DNA from: Timema cristinae
Lineage: Eukaryota; Arthropoda; Insecta; Phasmatodea; Timematidae
DNA: 64,000 nt
Direction: 5' to 3'
Assembly: GCA_039000515.1 (NCBI GenBank)
Contig: JBCFYV010000566.1
Coordinates: 1-64,000 of the forward strand
Below the pieces are notes generated by a model that saw only the letters and a program-made list of their open reading frames with translations, was not told the origin of the DNA and did not search any database. The position numbers and the translations under genes are program-made. Below are positions 1 through 11,452 of this stretch, one piece after another. Numbering within the stretch: position 1 is the stretch's first letter; each line of letters starts with the position of its first letter.

Positions 1-2489
1 GGGGTTTCCCCGCCCCCCCCTCCTTCTCCCTCCAACTCCCCAACTTCCTGTGACAGGGCTCTACGTTTTCACTATATAATGGCATGTTTTAATTGTATAG
101 TCACTCATTGCACCATAGGCTAGCTGAGGTGAGGGCGACAGCTTAGCTGTGACTTTATTGTGTTTATCAAAATATTTTTTCGGTTTAACATGTGGGATTT
201 CATTCAAAATTACTGATTCGTAATTAATATTTATAATTGTAAATATTTGTGATGGGTTTCTTTTTGGTAACTACGGGGTTGTTGTATCCTCGTCCTCATT
301 ATTTTTAACTTACTTTGGGAACTTATTTTTGGAACTTTAACTTTGAGTGCGCATTTTTTTTTCTATTTTTAGTGAGAGTAGCGCATGTTAATTGTTGATA
401 TGGTTAATGTAATATTTATTGTCTTGGTTGCCTTAACAGTCCAAAGGGATGCGGATCGACACTGATGGTGTGATTATTTATGACTGTATTTAGTGGGAAT
501 TCATTAATAAGCCGGGGAACTTATATTTGACGCAGTTGTATTTACTTTAAAATGCGCGCGAACCTTGTATTAGTTGCAAGATTATCTTTCGGTATTGTGC
601 TTTATACCACACCTCCCTATTATGTCCAAGAGCAGGTATTAACTCGAGAGTTGAGCTAACTTATCATAATTTTGCCGTGTGGTCATGAGAGCCCCTGTAT
701 ATTATTGCGCTCCGAAAATTAGAACCATTATAGGTGGGCCCACTTGATAATGGATGTATTTATTATAAGACATTGTAATATAATGTACTTGCTCGTAATA
801 CCCATTGGCTTGGCTTGGAGTTATCTTGTAAGCTTCATACTTTTATGGCATAGTCTATTATTGTTATGCATGAAATATTATATGAATATTAAATTCTCTG
901 ACTTAGAACTTTCTAGTATTATATTGTTATTCTTTAAATATTAAATAAATTTCCAAGACATTTGACTTCGAAACTTCTAGTCTATTTTACTGTTCATGAA
1001 AGTTATTAATATAAGGTACCGACTTGAGCATCTGATCTACCTTAATATTCACGAGTATGATGTTTTCCGGCTTCTGCCAATCATGTCAATTTTATAGTGT
1101 AATGGTACATAATGTTTAATTTCTAATCCTCCGACTTACACATGTATCAATATTCTTATGTTTATATTTTGTTATTGTTTCTTAACTACATATCTTATAT
1201 CCAACAAATATTTTGTTACTCTCTAGTAACTACCTGGCTTTTATTTCTTGGGAAATAAGGTGGTTACAGGGGCTACCAAAGGAAAATAAGTTGAGGAGGT
1301 ATCTGAGGGAAAATTTGCTCTAAACAACTTAGTAAAAAGGATGATGAACACAGTGATACACCATGCGTGTAAAGTCACCCCCCAAAGCACTACTTCTATA
1401 TTCAACCCTGATCTCACTTCCTATGGATTCAATGCACCATTCTAATTAAACGCCGTAGACCAAACGTCCCCAATTGAGCATCTCTTAAAGACACATTTTA
1501 AGAAATATGATCACTTAAAACGTTTGGTTTAATCCGAGTGAATCTCTTTAACGCCATACGATCTTTTATATTTTACTTTTCTTTTAATGTTAATATTAAC
1601 TTTATTTATATACTTCGTATATAACTATAGTTTGATTTTACTCTTCTTTAAGGAACTTAATGATAATTTTCTATTTCGTTTTTCTAAAACCATTGGTCCT
1701 TTTTTAACCCCTATTTAATAACAGCCCATAGTATAAAAACCACAATTAATGATAGTAAATAATGGATATATAGGAAATAGGCATACCAGGACACATATAA
1801 AAAGCTTATGTCCAGCAGCTAATTATCTTAAGTGTCGTTGTATAAGGAGCTCCTCCGACTAGACGACATAGAAGACATAGACATAGGACACATAGAAGAG
1901 TTTATGTTCCAAACGTAAAGCGAGTTATATCTTGTCCTCTGCTTACACCCTGTATCCCCTTCACGCTCTTTATTATTTTATTTTTTATAAAACTCTACAG
2001 TTATACTTATTCGATTCTTAACCATGCATGATAATTGCATTTGATGTTGATCACAGCCATGCCTTATGATTAGACCAATTTGATAGCCAGCTTTTTGAGA
2101 ACAACATTGTTAATTTCATATATATCCCCCACACAACGAAAAAACACTTTCAAACGGTTTTTTTTTAACTGCCTGACTCGAACTGACAGCTCCTCAACGG
2201 GTATTACCTTTAAGTGCTGTATATATATATATCACCATCCTATTTTTTAAGAAAGACGATTGGGAAAATATTTTCTAAAGACTAATAGGTTTCTCCTTAA
2301 ACTGAAAAGGTCGACACTCCATTGCTACATCGTTGGCATTTCTTGAGACGATTTAATCCCCGTCATATATAACTTTATTTGAGTTTCAACAAGAAAATAC
2401 CTATCTAATTTGCAAATATTAAACTTCAATCTTGTCTGATTGACTCATTACATTCATTTCACACCTACAAAAATCCGCGGTAGATGACT
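1..2489. other. AT-rich unique DNA, no gene recognised
   Basis: I see no coding region, RNA gene or transposon end I can support here. The only open frame of any length (744-944, plus strand) is a short, leucine- and isoleucine-rich string typical of AT-rich non-coding DNA. A small cluster of imperfect GACATAGA-type words lies near 1857-1905 and a short TA run near 2220-2231. Base quality looks normal, without the stretched homopolymers seen later in the window. Confidence 0.6.
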
Positions 2490-2990
2490 TGATCACCTTA
2501 CATTTTACCATCTTAAATCAGTTTTATGTCATGTATGATCATCTCAGTTTATCCATGTGATGTATCCTTCTCAATACTGGACATCTCTTGTCTGATCATC
2601 TTAAGTCTACCCTCTCAATTATGTCAATCTCAATTATGATAATCGATAATATTTTTACCTCAAGTCTGATTAGCTATTATCACAAGTCCAACCTAAATAA
2701 TTCTGACCATCTAGAGTATTGATATTTCAGGTGCTAACTATAAAGTGTGACAATCTTAAGGCTTTAAATTTTACGGTTCTTAATCTCAAGTCAAACCATC
2801 TTAAATATTACGTCATAAGTCTAGCCATTTCAAAGCTGGTCTTCACACGGTTGTTCATCTTAAGTCCATCCATCTTAATTCCATTAATCTAGAGTATTAT
2901 CATAACAAGTTTGATCATCTTATGTCCGTCCGGTCATCTCAAGTCTGGTCATCTAGGGTATGACCATCTCTAGTCTGGGCATCTCTAGTT
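2490..2990. repeat. Degenerate 15-bp minisatellite, block 1
   Basis: Words such as GTCTGATCATCTTAA, GTCTGGTCATCTCAA and GACCATCTCTA recur with a spacing of about 15 bp. The block is old: many units carry substitutions and indels, and regularity is best towards the 3' end (about 2925-2990). The same unit reappears at 3890-4445, so both blocks probably derive from one array later split by other sequence. No coding meaning is apparent. The limits are approximate because unit decay is gradual. Confidence 0.7.
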
Positions 2991-3889
2991 TATCACGTAT
3001 TAATTAAAAAATAAAATTTTGTATGATATTTCTCGTGCTTTTATCAGACTAGGTACGTTTATTTAGCACGAATGGATAAGCTTTGGCTCCTAACATGATG
3101 GAACTTTTCCTTAGGTATTTATACATTTAAAAACATAGTTTTATGTGTCGTTACATGTTAGGCTCAGTCAAGCTAAGTTTCCCCAACACGAAGGACTCAA
3201 ATATTACTTCTAATATAGAGGAACTTTTTCTTTTTTTTTAAATAGTTTTATCATTTAATTATAAAATATATAACACCCTCTCATCCATCATGCCTTGGTT
3301 GATTCGGCTACAATCTAACCTCAAGCAAGTTCTAGTGCATAAGGGATACACTTTCTAAGCTATTTTAGCCATAGCTCCATATCTTAGAAGAGTCACTCCC
3401 AATCTTTTCGGGATACCAATCTATCGCTCTAATAATCAAGACCATGCACCAAATTCTTATTCACTCGCCCTTAATCTCTATTACTGGTACACGTCTCAAC
3501 CTTGAAGATAATGAACGTATATTTTAACTATGGGTACTTTCTATCACACCTCAAAGAAGGGAGCCATGCCTTGGAACAGTTCATAGAGTCATGTTGTCCC
3601 CACTGATGACATCATTCACCCTGCATGACGTATGAAGTTCCAGTCAGAATCTCATTATAGACTCTGAAAATTAACTCCTTATGTCCTCCTCTCTTATGTG
3701 TCTTCGAGCTTATCATAGATAAAAATGAAAGAATTCATTGTATTGTACGCCTTAACTTTAGAAAATTAAAATATTGGAGTGTAAGATTATAGGCTGCAAA
3801 TGCCAGGGCAGTGAATATTTATACATACACACACACACACAATTATTTATATATTAAAAGTCCAACAAACTGATATCTGACTATATCAT
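2991..3889. other. AT-rich spacer with a CA microsatellite
   Basis: This segment separates the two 15-bp repeat blocks. It contains a short (CA)n run at about 3827-3840 and otherwise shows no gene, RNA or recognisable mobile element. Confidence 0.5.
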
Positions 3890-4445
3890 GACCGATCCTC
3901 TCATGTTTTCTCATTTAAGTTAGTTCATCTTAAGTGTGGTCATCATAAGTTTGGCCATCTCATGCCTACCCATTTTAAGTTCATCCAGCTCATGTCTGAT
4001 CATCTTATTACTAACTATAGTCTATCCCTCTCAAGTCTGATCATCTTATATTAGGTCCTCTCAAGCCTGTTCATCTCAATTTTGACCATTTTCTGACTAA
4101 CTTAAGTTTATCCTTCTCAAGCCTGACCAACTTCTGAGTGACTATAGTCTTTTCCGCTCAAATCTGATTATCTTATGTTAAGCCATATCAAGATTGGCTC
4201 TCTCACGTCTGGCCATCTCAAGTTTGACAATCTTCTAACTATAGTTTATATATCTCAAGTCTGCCCCCCACAAATCTGTTGTAACCTATAAGATATTAAC
4301 TAAGGGTAAACAAGAACCATTAAAGTCTGACCATCTTCCAACTATATCCTATCCCTCTCAAGTCTGACCATTTCAAGTCTGAGCCCCCACAAGTCTGGTG
4401 TAACCTGTAATATAGTAACTAAGGGTAAGCAAGGAATCATTCAAG
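3890..4445. repeat. Degenerate 15-bp minisatellite, block 2, with ~120-bp duplication
   Basis: Consecutive 15-mers can be read directly near 4021-4110, for example TCTATCCCTCTCAAG, TCTGATCATCTTATA, TTAGGTCCTCTCAAG and CCTGTTCATCTCAAT. At the 3' end a longer period appears. The stretch at about 4201-4320 is repeated at about 4321-4441, sharing a CCCCCCACAA-like word, TGTAACCT, TTAACTAAGGGTAA and CAAG. A third weaker echo (TGGTGTAACTT) follows at 4459-4470. The 15-mer array therefore seems to have been captured into a larger tandem unit of about 119-120 bp. Confidence 0.75.
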
Positions 4446-5156
4446 GTGGGGTTACAATCTGATTTGGTGTAACTTAAAAAATATCAACCTAGTGGGAAAG
4501 AAGATACATGATTATTGTTCTAATATCAATGACTGCACCCATTCATCATAGATTGATTGCCCTATAAGAGTGTAACCTTTATAGTGGAGAAGAAGATACA
4601 TAATCACACTGTATAACCATATCGTCGTACCTTGATTTATTCTACCATGATGAAACTTATATGGCATCATCTTGTGAGTGAAGTGTATCAATTTCCAATG
4701 GTTCAAGTTAAGATACCAGTCTTTCATGCATACTACATAAATACGAACGGTTTACTTTTTCAAAACATATATATTTAACATGATGTTTTGGGATAACTTA
4801 TTGATCTTACAAAAATCATACACGATTGCGTCGTTCGTTACAATACTTCTATAACTGACGTCACCAAGCTAGATTCATAAGTATTCTGAAAACTTTGTTT
4901 CCTTATCCACTGCAAGATGTTTTATCAAATTACAAGTGTTTCATGAGCAATGATGGGGTCTTGCTGTTCAAGGAGGTGGCCATCATACAGCAATTTGCTT
5001 AAAATAGCACACCTGTTATAGTCACCTACAGGTTTCTACTACCATTTGGGATCTAACATTTCTCATCATCGAGTAAGAGGAATGTGGATTGCATAACTAC
5101 TTATCATCATGAGCTAGTTTGGGTAGAGGGATATGTGCTCTATTCTGAACTTAGAT
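4446..5156. other. AT-rich unique DNA
   Basis: No gene or repeat family recognised. A 71-codon minus-strand frame (4512-4727) has no family resemblance I can see and is probably chance. Confidence 0.45.
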
Positions 5157-5507
5157 CTATAATCCATCCCAATCTAATGAGATAAAATTATTTACAGCAG
5201 GTTTACGAATTTTTGTTAAAATCGTGGAGAGAATAATTTTGCAAGTATAATTAATTACAGTGGTGATTATAACTATTTTTGAGTTGGAAGATCTTGTTTG
5301 TCCTCTGCTGAGTAGGCTTAAAATTTCAAAGTCGTGCAGGAAAGTGTTCCAGTCATACTGGAACCGCCTATGTGTGTAATACTGAAAAAGTCTGACTCCT
5401 TTGAGGTCGTCCATAAACCACGTAACGCTGTGATGGGGAGGATGGAGCTCTAATATATACATGCTGTTACATGGGGTAGGTACATCAAAGTATTTCGTAA
5501 CCCTCAA
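5157..5507 (-). CDS. Hypothetical ORF, 116 codons, unrecognised
   Basis: This is one of the two longest open frames in the well-resolved, non-repetitive part of the window. The composition is mixed and protein-like (several Trp, His, Asp and Arg residues; stretch FMDDLKGVRLFQYYTHRRFQ near residues 31-50). I recognise no domain, signal peptide or membrane segment. In AT-rich animal DNA a frame of this length can arise by chance or be part of an exon. No splice structure is evident that I can defend. Another minus-strand frame (5545-5748, 67 codons) lies just upstream but is not obviously connected. Confidence 0.15.
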   Translation of the reverse strand: MRVTKYFDVPTPCNSMYILELHPPHHSVTWFMDDLKGVRLFQYYTHRRFQYDWNTFLHDFEILSLLSRGQTRSSNSKIVIITTVINYTCKIILSTILTKIRKPAVNNFISLDWDGL

Positions 5508-6186
5508 ATTCTAATGCTCAAAACTAATATTATTGTTCAAATATTCACCTTTGTAAAACATACTTATAGATAACTTCCGAATACCTGTGGTGTTGAAAAT
5601 GCAAGTTTGTCATTATTTTAGGTGGTAATGTCTGCTCGAGACTACGAATGCAAAGCACATTCGTAAACATATATTCTATAAGCATGACAGTGACATGTTT
5701 ATACTCACGGCACTTGTATAGATTTGTCCAATCTACTGACCCCCTCACGTGCTTTTAGTTGGATAGCAGTTGTCAGTCGAAGCAGCCTTAATTTATAAGT
5801 ATAGTTGAGTTTGAGTATAATTTAGATTCTTACTGCATATTCTTTTACATAGGCCGTGAATATTCGCTTGTGTTTTGTACCAAAAAAATCTTCAAAAGAG
5901 GAGACTTGTTTATTGCTTGCGTATAAAAAGCGATATCCAGAAAAAACAGGGGAAAGAGTGTCAACAAGATGTTGTAGTGAAATGGAAAAAAGCAAAAGTA
6001 CATAATTTATCTCAAGGCAATCTTGAGGAGTTAATCAATAGTGTTATTTCTTTCGTACCAGCAATATGTTATGAAAAAGTAAAATATCAATATCAAATAT
6101 CATTAAATATGTTCATAAGGTATATTTAAGCCTATACCTTTTCCCTTCTTATAAAGTTAGTGTGAATGTATATAAATGCAACCCGA
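5508..6186. other. Unique DNA with short unassigned ORFs
   Basis: The frames at 5545-5748 (minus, 67 codons) and 5875-6129 (plus, 84 codons, Lys-rich and Gln-rich in the first half) are the only open stretches. Neither resembles a known family, and neither shows a convincing exon context. Confidence 0.3.
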
Positions 6187-6355
6187 CTACGGTGGCCGCA
6201 TTGTTTTAAATAGTCATTCTCTCAGTTGGCTTGATGGCTGATGTTGGGGAGATGGGGTTCGAAAACCAGTCAGTCTACTAAGGGTTGCTTTTCCTAAATA
6301 GTTTTCCGCTATCCCTCCATGCAAATTCTGGTGGATTTTCTTCAAATTCTACTTG
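6187..6355 (+). mobile_element. tRNA-derived SINE, Ser/Leu-like head (type C), tail missing
   Basis: The head begins CGGTGGCCGCATTG, resembling a pol III A box of a Leu/Ser-type tRNA. GGGGTTCGAAAACC at about 6254-6267 fits the B box. The following stretch, GCTTTTCCTAAATAGTTTTC and then CCCTCCATGCAAAT (6287-6327), matches the body of the full SINE at 8505-8767 (on that element's strand, TTTTCCTAAATGGTTTTC and CCCTCCACGCAAATGCGGG). The head is different but the body is shared. The usual 3' tail with the CGAACGGG hairpin is not found downstream, so the copy is truncated or decayed. Confidence 0.65.
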
Positions 6356-6469
6356 ATCAGTATACATTTTTAGGATGAATGGTATAGTCAAATTGTAGTT
6401 ATTCTGATTTTTCAGAATGGATTCTGGTGCTAAGCTAGTTCCTAAAGGTGTAGTTTCCATTTAAAAAAA

Positions 6470-7200
6470 AAGAACTTTTGGAGACAATTCCTACCGTGAA
6501 AGGAGTATAAGCGCATAGCCCCAACGGTTAGTTAGACGTGGGGCTGAAAAAAAAGTGGGCTTTTTAATTTATTTTATTCGTGCAACCATTTGTCTTTGAA
6601 AATAATAAAACAGTAAGTTCGAAAATTTCTTTGGGAAATTCATATAAATTTTGTTTTACATAATTAATCGAAATTAAATTTAAAATTTAAAAAAATTTTT
6701 TTTGATTGGCTTTATTAAAAAAATCTTGCTGTGTCTTTGGAAAGTCTAAAAATACTGTGAAAATTTGGGCCTTTAAAAAATTTCACTTACAAAAAAAGGA
6801 AATTTAAATTTACAATGAAGTTACAGCGAAAGTTTTTTCCATATTATGTGGTGCCATTTATTTTATTTTTGCATAATCCATTTTAAAGTTAACATGATAA
6901 TTAAAAGTTGCTTAACTGTGAAACTTTTTCAACAAAAGGAAAAGCGAGAATTCCAAAGTAAACCCGGGAAAGCCCCTTTTAATGTTTTCTTGTCTTGTTT
7001 CCCTTTTTTACGTATTTTAATCTTTATAAAGAATTCTGATTTTTCTCCAAAACCCAAAAATTTTTTACCCCCCGCAGAACGAAGGTAATCAAATAGTAGG
7101 TTTAAGGGACTAGTGGGGAAATGGGTTTCGGGGTTGGGAATAAATAAAATTATTTGGCAATTAGAGATGATCATTTTTCAGTAAAATTTGTAGATAATTA
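6470..7200. other. Homopolymer-stretched low-quality island
   Basis: Runs such as AAAAAAATTTTTTTT and repeated AAATTT/TTTAAA blocks suddenly dominate between sequence of normal texture. The pattern is the same neighbour-copying seen from 16.9 kb onward. Open frames here (6846-7088 plus, 6929-7174 minus) are not credible. Confidence 0.5.
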
Positions 7201-7582
7201 AATCTCATGGGGAGGGGATATTTTAGTTAAGGCCTTGACTATTTTTGAAGTATTAAACATAATGTATGGTTTATAACAGACCCGACATTAGTGACATATT
7301 CAACTACTAAGCGATGTAGTCGATACGCGACTGTTAGAAGAGAATTAATTGTGTTTGCCTCGTTAAATAGTTGACATTTTTTCCGTAAAAAAAAAAAGAA
7401 TGAAAAATATTTCGGAAAAAATAAGAGAAAATTGTCGATAAACATGTACTCATTACAACATAACTGCAAATAGCACAGTATCATTATTATTTTCATCATT
7501 AAAGTAAGTGTTATTCACGTCGAAATATACCAATTTGTAAACACAGTCCTTCCTTCTGCGTTGGTGACTTGCTTGCGACTGT

Positions 7583-7930
7583 TTAATCCACTCGGATTGT
7601 TGGTATATACTTGAGCCAAGGATCATAACTAACCATGTAATACTCTTGAGTTAATTCTGGTTTATTGTTTGTTTGGGTAACACATTGTTCCCTAACCAAT
7701 ACATACTTGTCCCTTGACAACTGACTACTCATAAGACAATAATTAAATGGTAGTAGCTGGCTGAAAAAGCCTTCTACAAATAGACAGCAGGACTGGTTGA
7801 GAATAATAGAGAAGAGTTTCTCTTTGCCGCGGTCGGTAGCACGAGAGGTAAGTAAAGCTTTTGTCCCGCCCTCAACCACAGGCATCAACAGAAAGCTCTC
7901 AAAACAAAACACATCTGAATGATACACCAC
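7583..7930 (-). CDS. Hypothetical ORF, 115 codons, unrecognised
   Basis: The frame has mixed, protein-like composition (for example CLFVEGFFSQLLPFNYC near residues 49-65) and lies in sequence of normal quality. I recognise no domain or catalytic motif and see no signal peptide. It may be a chance frame or a fragment of an old transposon gene. It ends about 120 bp before the hAT-like element that starts at 8052, but nothing links the two. Confidence 0.13.
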   Translation of the reverse strand: MVYHSDVFCFESFLLMPVVEGGTKALLTSRATDRGKEKLFSIILNQSCCLFVEGFFSQLLPFNYCLMSSQLSRDKYVLVREQCVTQTNNKPELTQEYYMVSYDPWLKYIPTIRVD

Positions 7931-8051
7931 AAATTCTCTTTTTAAGAAATCATAAACCCCCTGAAAAAGTTATAAATATTACTTTTCTAGATAATGTGTA
8001 TCTAATTAAAACACGTCCATATGAAACACACTAATGTCTCTATTAGTTAGG

Positions 8052-8504
8052 CAGGGGTTCCCACACTCTTTGTTTGGAGGAATCCTTAAGAGTATTTGTT
8101 GAGATCTTGGGGAACCTTTACTTGGCTGACACATATTAAGTTCGTCAGGGACAAATTACAAAATATAGTGTAAGCCCGTAGGTTGCTAAACAATAACTAG
8201 CTCGTACTTTTGAATACAAATATTTCAGGAGTATTTATTTTTTCTATTTACTAATTACTGTCCCTCGCTACTTGAATTTGGCTTGTCTAAAGTTTTACTA
8301 GCTCACATTTACAGGCATTCTTCTCTAAATCTTCTTCGGATGCACGAGCTCTATTATCTATATATTTTATTATATACTATATATATAAATATATATAAAT
8401 AATATATACTATATATATTTCTAAATTGTCCCAAAATTATGACAGACAAACAAAAAGAAAGCTTTTTCAAATTCTCGTGAACCTTAGTTGGGAATCACCG
8501 AGTT
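8052..8504 (+). mobile_element. Putative non-autonomous hAT-like element (interrupted by SINE)
   Basis: The left end CAGGGGTTCCCACAC at 8052 has the CAGnGGTTCCC form typical of hAT (Charlie/Buster-like) terminal inverted repeats. The right end reads TTGGGAATCAC at about 8488-8498. It continues after the SINE insertion as ATCACTGAG (8768-8776), so the uninterrupted end was approximately TTGGGAATCACTG, matching the inverted left end at 10 of 15 positions. The interior is short and non-coding, as in MITEs, with a TA-rich palindromic run at 8358-8420. An 8-bp target duplication is not clear (TAGTTAGG on the left against AGTTAAAA on the right). That is the main weakness of the call. Confidence 0.5.
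8358..8420. repeat. TA-rich microsatellite
   Basis: Alternating TATATA and TATATAAATA words form a partly self-complementary low-complexity tract inside the hAT-like element. Confidence 0.75.
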
Positions 8505-8767
8505 TTTTTAATAATAATTTAGCACTGCGTCTTACTACCCGTTCGGGTTATACTCTTTAAGTACTAATTACGCTAATGGATTAGGGATTTGGGAAGGTTT
8601 AATTAGAGGAAGTGAACCCGCATTTGCGTGGAGGGAGAGTGGAAAACCATTTAGGAAAACCACCCCCAATTCACCCGACCGAGATTCGAACCTCGATCTC
8701 TCTGTCCTCAGCAGTCGAGCTAAACACGACGACAAGCGCGTTAGCCAACTACGCCACCGAGGCGGGT
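8505..8767 (-). mobile_element. Full-length tRNA-derived SINE (type A), reference copy
   Basis: Read on the minus strand, it starts at about 8765 with CCTCGGTGGCGTAGTTGGCT, containing a pol III A box, and has the B box GAGGTTCGAATCTCGG at about 8686-8701. It continues with a body containing TTTTCCTAAATGGTTTTC and CGCAAATGCGGGTTCACTTC. It ends with the tail TATAACCCGAACGGGTAGT, GACGCAGTGCTAAAT and TATTATTA. The elements flanking it show an 11-bp near-perfect target duplication, ATCACCGAGTT (8494-8504) and ATCACTGAGTT (8768-8778), which fixes both ends. The target was the terminus of the hAT-like element. This is the cleanest SINE in the window and the best standard for judging the other copies. 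Confidence 0.88.
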
Positions 8768-8914
8768 ATCACTGAGTTAAAACCATCGCATAGCATATTT
8801 TTATGGTGTCATAATAAAACGAAGGGAGGATTTCTTTCGGAACCTAAAGTTAAAAAAAAATCCTCTATTACTAACGCATCTGAGTTATCTGCACAAATTA
8901 CACAAATGATTTAG

Positions 8915-9083
8915 TGGCGAAGAAGGTAGATATTAGTGGAAAAATACCAGCATATGCACGAGGAGAAAAGAGAACATCGTTTAGGGAAAACCTTTTATTT
9001 ACGCCCGGCCAAGATTCGAAATCTGACCTCCTCGTCATCGGTAAACTAAACAAGATGAGCTTGTCGTTCATCCGCGTTCTTGA
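8915..9083 (-). mobile_element. Old, diverged SINE copy (type A-like)
   Basis: The block CGGCCAAGATTCGAAATCTGA (about 9005-9025) corresponds to the inverted B box of the reference SINE. TTTAGGGAAAACC before it and GAGCTTGTCGTTCATCCGCG after it correspond to the body and the A-box region. ATATGCACGAGGAGA near 8951 aligns with the ATTTGCGTGGAGGGA body word. Divergence is much higher than in the neighbour at 8505-8767, and the 3' tail is not recognisable, so this is an older insertion in the same orientation. Confidence 0.6.
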
Positions 9084-10119
9084 AAATCTGGGTGAGTTTG
9101 TAATCGGGATATTGTTGAATCGCCAGTTTAGTTTGTTTGTTGAGATAATTCTATATTAGTGCCTTAAAATAGCTGGCTGGAACCTTATCACCGGGGACCA
9201 AATTCTGATTTAATTTCTATTTCCTTACTAAACTTTTTGTCATTTTGGATTCTTAATTTATATTTTAATGTTTTTCTTAATGTCTTAAGCGTTTTTAGAC
9301 ATTTATGTTGAATAATTCAATGTTTTATATATTCATGACTAATAAAAACAAAAGATTTTTCAGAAAACATTCGTCAGAACTACAAGATAATGTGTGTCAC
9401 AAGTGAGCTTTTTAAGGTATTCGCTTATTTGTTAGTAAAATCCACATTCCTGGTAAAGCCGCACAAACTATGCTATTAATATTAATACTGAAGGGAAATG
9501 CTAAAGTTAATTTGCTAAAGCTTTTCCTGGCATATTTTAGTTTCGCAAAGGGGTATTTTATCAATCGATACAGTATTTTTTCTTTAAGAGATTTATTTTG
9601 AAATTTTAATCAGTTTTTAAAATTTCTTTTATCTTTTTAATGTCATTATATTGGTAATTTTTTTAAAATAACTTTTAGATCGTATGTCTAGTGTCTTCAA
9701 TTCCATACCCTATTTATCACCATTTTATCTACTTTTTTGACGTTTACTTATTTAGAAAAAAAATCCATATATTCATATAACAGAGATGTGTTTGTAATTT
9801 TATTGATTTGTGTTCCCCATATTATAATTACAGATTACGTCTGCCTGGATCCAAAGTCTCAACAAAGGGCAAGAGAGGGTATAAAAAAGACACATCCTTC
9901 GGTCTGGGGACGTAATAAATAACCGCGCATTATTTTCATAATTTACACAAGTTGACTGATCTCTTTTATATGACTAAATTCAAGTTGGACTCCACCGTTT
10001 GCATCATCAACACGTATCAAAATGATAACGTTTTCTCTCTTCGTTGTTGCAAACGGAGTTGAAAGAACGAATCTCTAAATAATACACGTTTTCAATATTT
10101 AAAATTGAACAATCCTCAG
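9084..10119. other. AT-rich unique DNA
   Basis: No gene or repeat recognised. A 61-codon plus-strand frame at 9737-9922 has no evident family. Confidence 0.45.
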
Positions 10120-11247
10120 GGCGATGGTGAGAATGTACAATACAATAGGGCATGTGAAGGCTAGTGAGAATGTACAATACTATAGGGCATGTGAAGGCTA
10201 GTTGAGAATGTTACAGTACAATAGGCCTGTGAAGGCTGTTAGAATGTACAGTACAATTGGGTCTGTGGAGGATGGTGAGAATGTACAATACAATAGGGCC
10301 TGTGGAGGATGGTGAGAATGTCACATACAATAGGCATGTGAAGGATGGTGAGAATGTACAATACAATAGGGCCTGTGTGAGGATGGTGAGAATGTACATA
10401 CAATAGGGTCTGTGGAGGATGGTGAGAATGTACAATACAATAGGGCCTGTGGAGGATGGTGAAATGTACAGTACAATGGATCATTTGGAGGAGTGAGAAT
10501 GTACAATCAAAAGCCTGATGAGGCTTATTGTTATAAGAATTATATACAATATTAAACTGTGGTAAGGACATGGTGAAAATGTACAGTAACATATTTTAGT
10601 CCTGTGGGGCTGTTAAGAATGTACATAACAAAAGGGTCCCTTTGGAGGTTGTTGAGAATGCACAATAACAATAAGGGCCTTGAAGGCTGGTGAAATGTAC
10701 AGTACAATAGGGCCTGTGGAGGATGGGGGAGAATGTACAATACAATAGGCCTGTGAAGGATGGTGAGAATGTACATACAAATAGGGCCTGTGGAGGCTGT
10801 TAAGAATGTACATTACAATAGTACCTGTGGGAGGCTGGTGAGAATGTACAAGACGATAGGGCTTGTGGATGGATGGTGAGAATGTAAAAATACAATAGGG
10901 CCTGTGAAGGATGGTGAAATGTAAAAGTACAATAGGGCCTGTGGAGGCTGTTAAGAATGTACAGTAAAATTTAGTACCTGTGGAGGCTGGGTGAGAATGT
11001 ACAAGACGATAGGTTGTGGGGGAGCTGGTGAGAATGTACATTACAATAGGACCTATGGAGCTGTTAAGAAAGTACAGTACAATAGTACCTGTGAAGGGCT
11101 GGTGAAAATGTAATATACAATAGGGCCTGTGGAGGCTGGTGAGAATTTTACAGTGCAATAGGGCCTGTGGGGGCGTTAAGAATGTACAGTACTTTAGGCT
11201 CTGTGGAGGCTGGTGAGAATGTACAGTACAATAGGATATGTGGAGGA
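10120..11247. repeat. 37-bp minisatellite array (~30 units)
   Basis: The unit carries the words GAGAATGTACAATACAATAGG, GCCTGTGGAGG and ATGGT, with a period of about 37 bp. Two main unit variants occur. One has GGTGAGAATGTAC with ATAGGGCCTG, the other GTTAAGAATGTAC with ATAGTACCTG. A third variant has AAGACGATAGG. Variants alternate in the second half, and a block of several units starting with GTTAAG recurs at about 10798 and 10950. Many units differ by single-base deletions. The minus strand stays free of stops over long stretches, producing artificial frames of up to 181 codons full of HRPYC and LYILT. I treat these as non-coding. Confidence 0.92.
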
Positions 11248-11400
11248 AATCAGTTTACACTAAAAAAAACATTATTAGTGTTATTTTATAAGACTTAGTG
11301 ATACATTTTTTAAAAAACTGACAGTTTAAAGTCTAACATGACTTGACGTATGAAGATGAATTTAAATGCTAGAAAGTAGAGCTATTAACTTTTCTAGTTC

Positions 11401-11452
11401 GGTTTCGGTGGCCGCGTTGTTTAAAAACTTCACTCTCGCAATAGACTAGAAA
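11401..11452 (+). mobile_element. SINE head fragment (type C)
   Basis: CGGTGGCCGCGTTGTTTAAA closely matches the head of the SINE at 6187, and CACTCTCGCA follows as in that copy. Homology stops where the hAT-like end at 11453 begins, so the SINE was truncated or interrupted there. Confidence 0.5.

Noticed and set aside
2490..4445. CRISPR-like array
   Set aside because: The 15-bp repeats are directly adjacent and degenerate with no unique spacers, and the setting is eukaryotic.
8612..9159. Plus-strand frames of 100 and 81 codons
   Set aside because: They run antisense through the two SINE copies and have no protein resemblance.
10211..11158. Minus-strand frames full of HRPYC and LYILT repeats, up to 181 codons
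   Set aside because: The 37-bp unit is not a multiple of three and is stop-free in several minus frames, so these are products of a minisatellite rather than a repeat protein.
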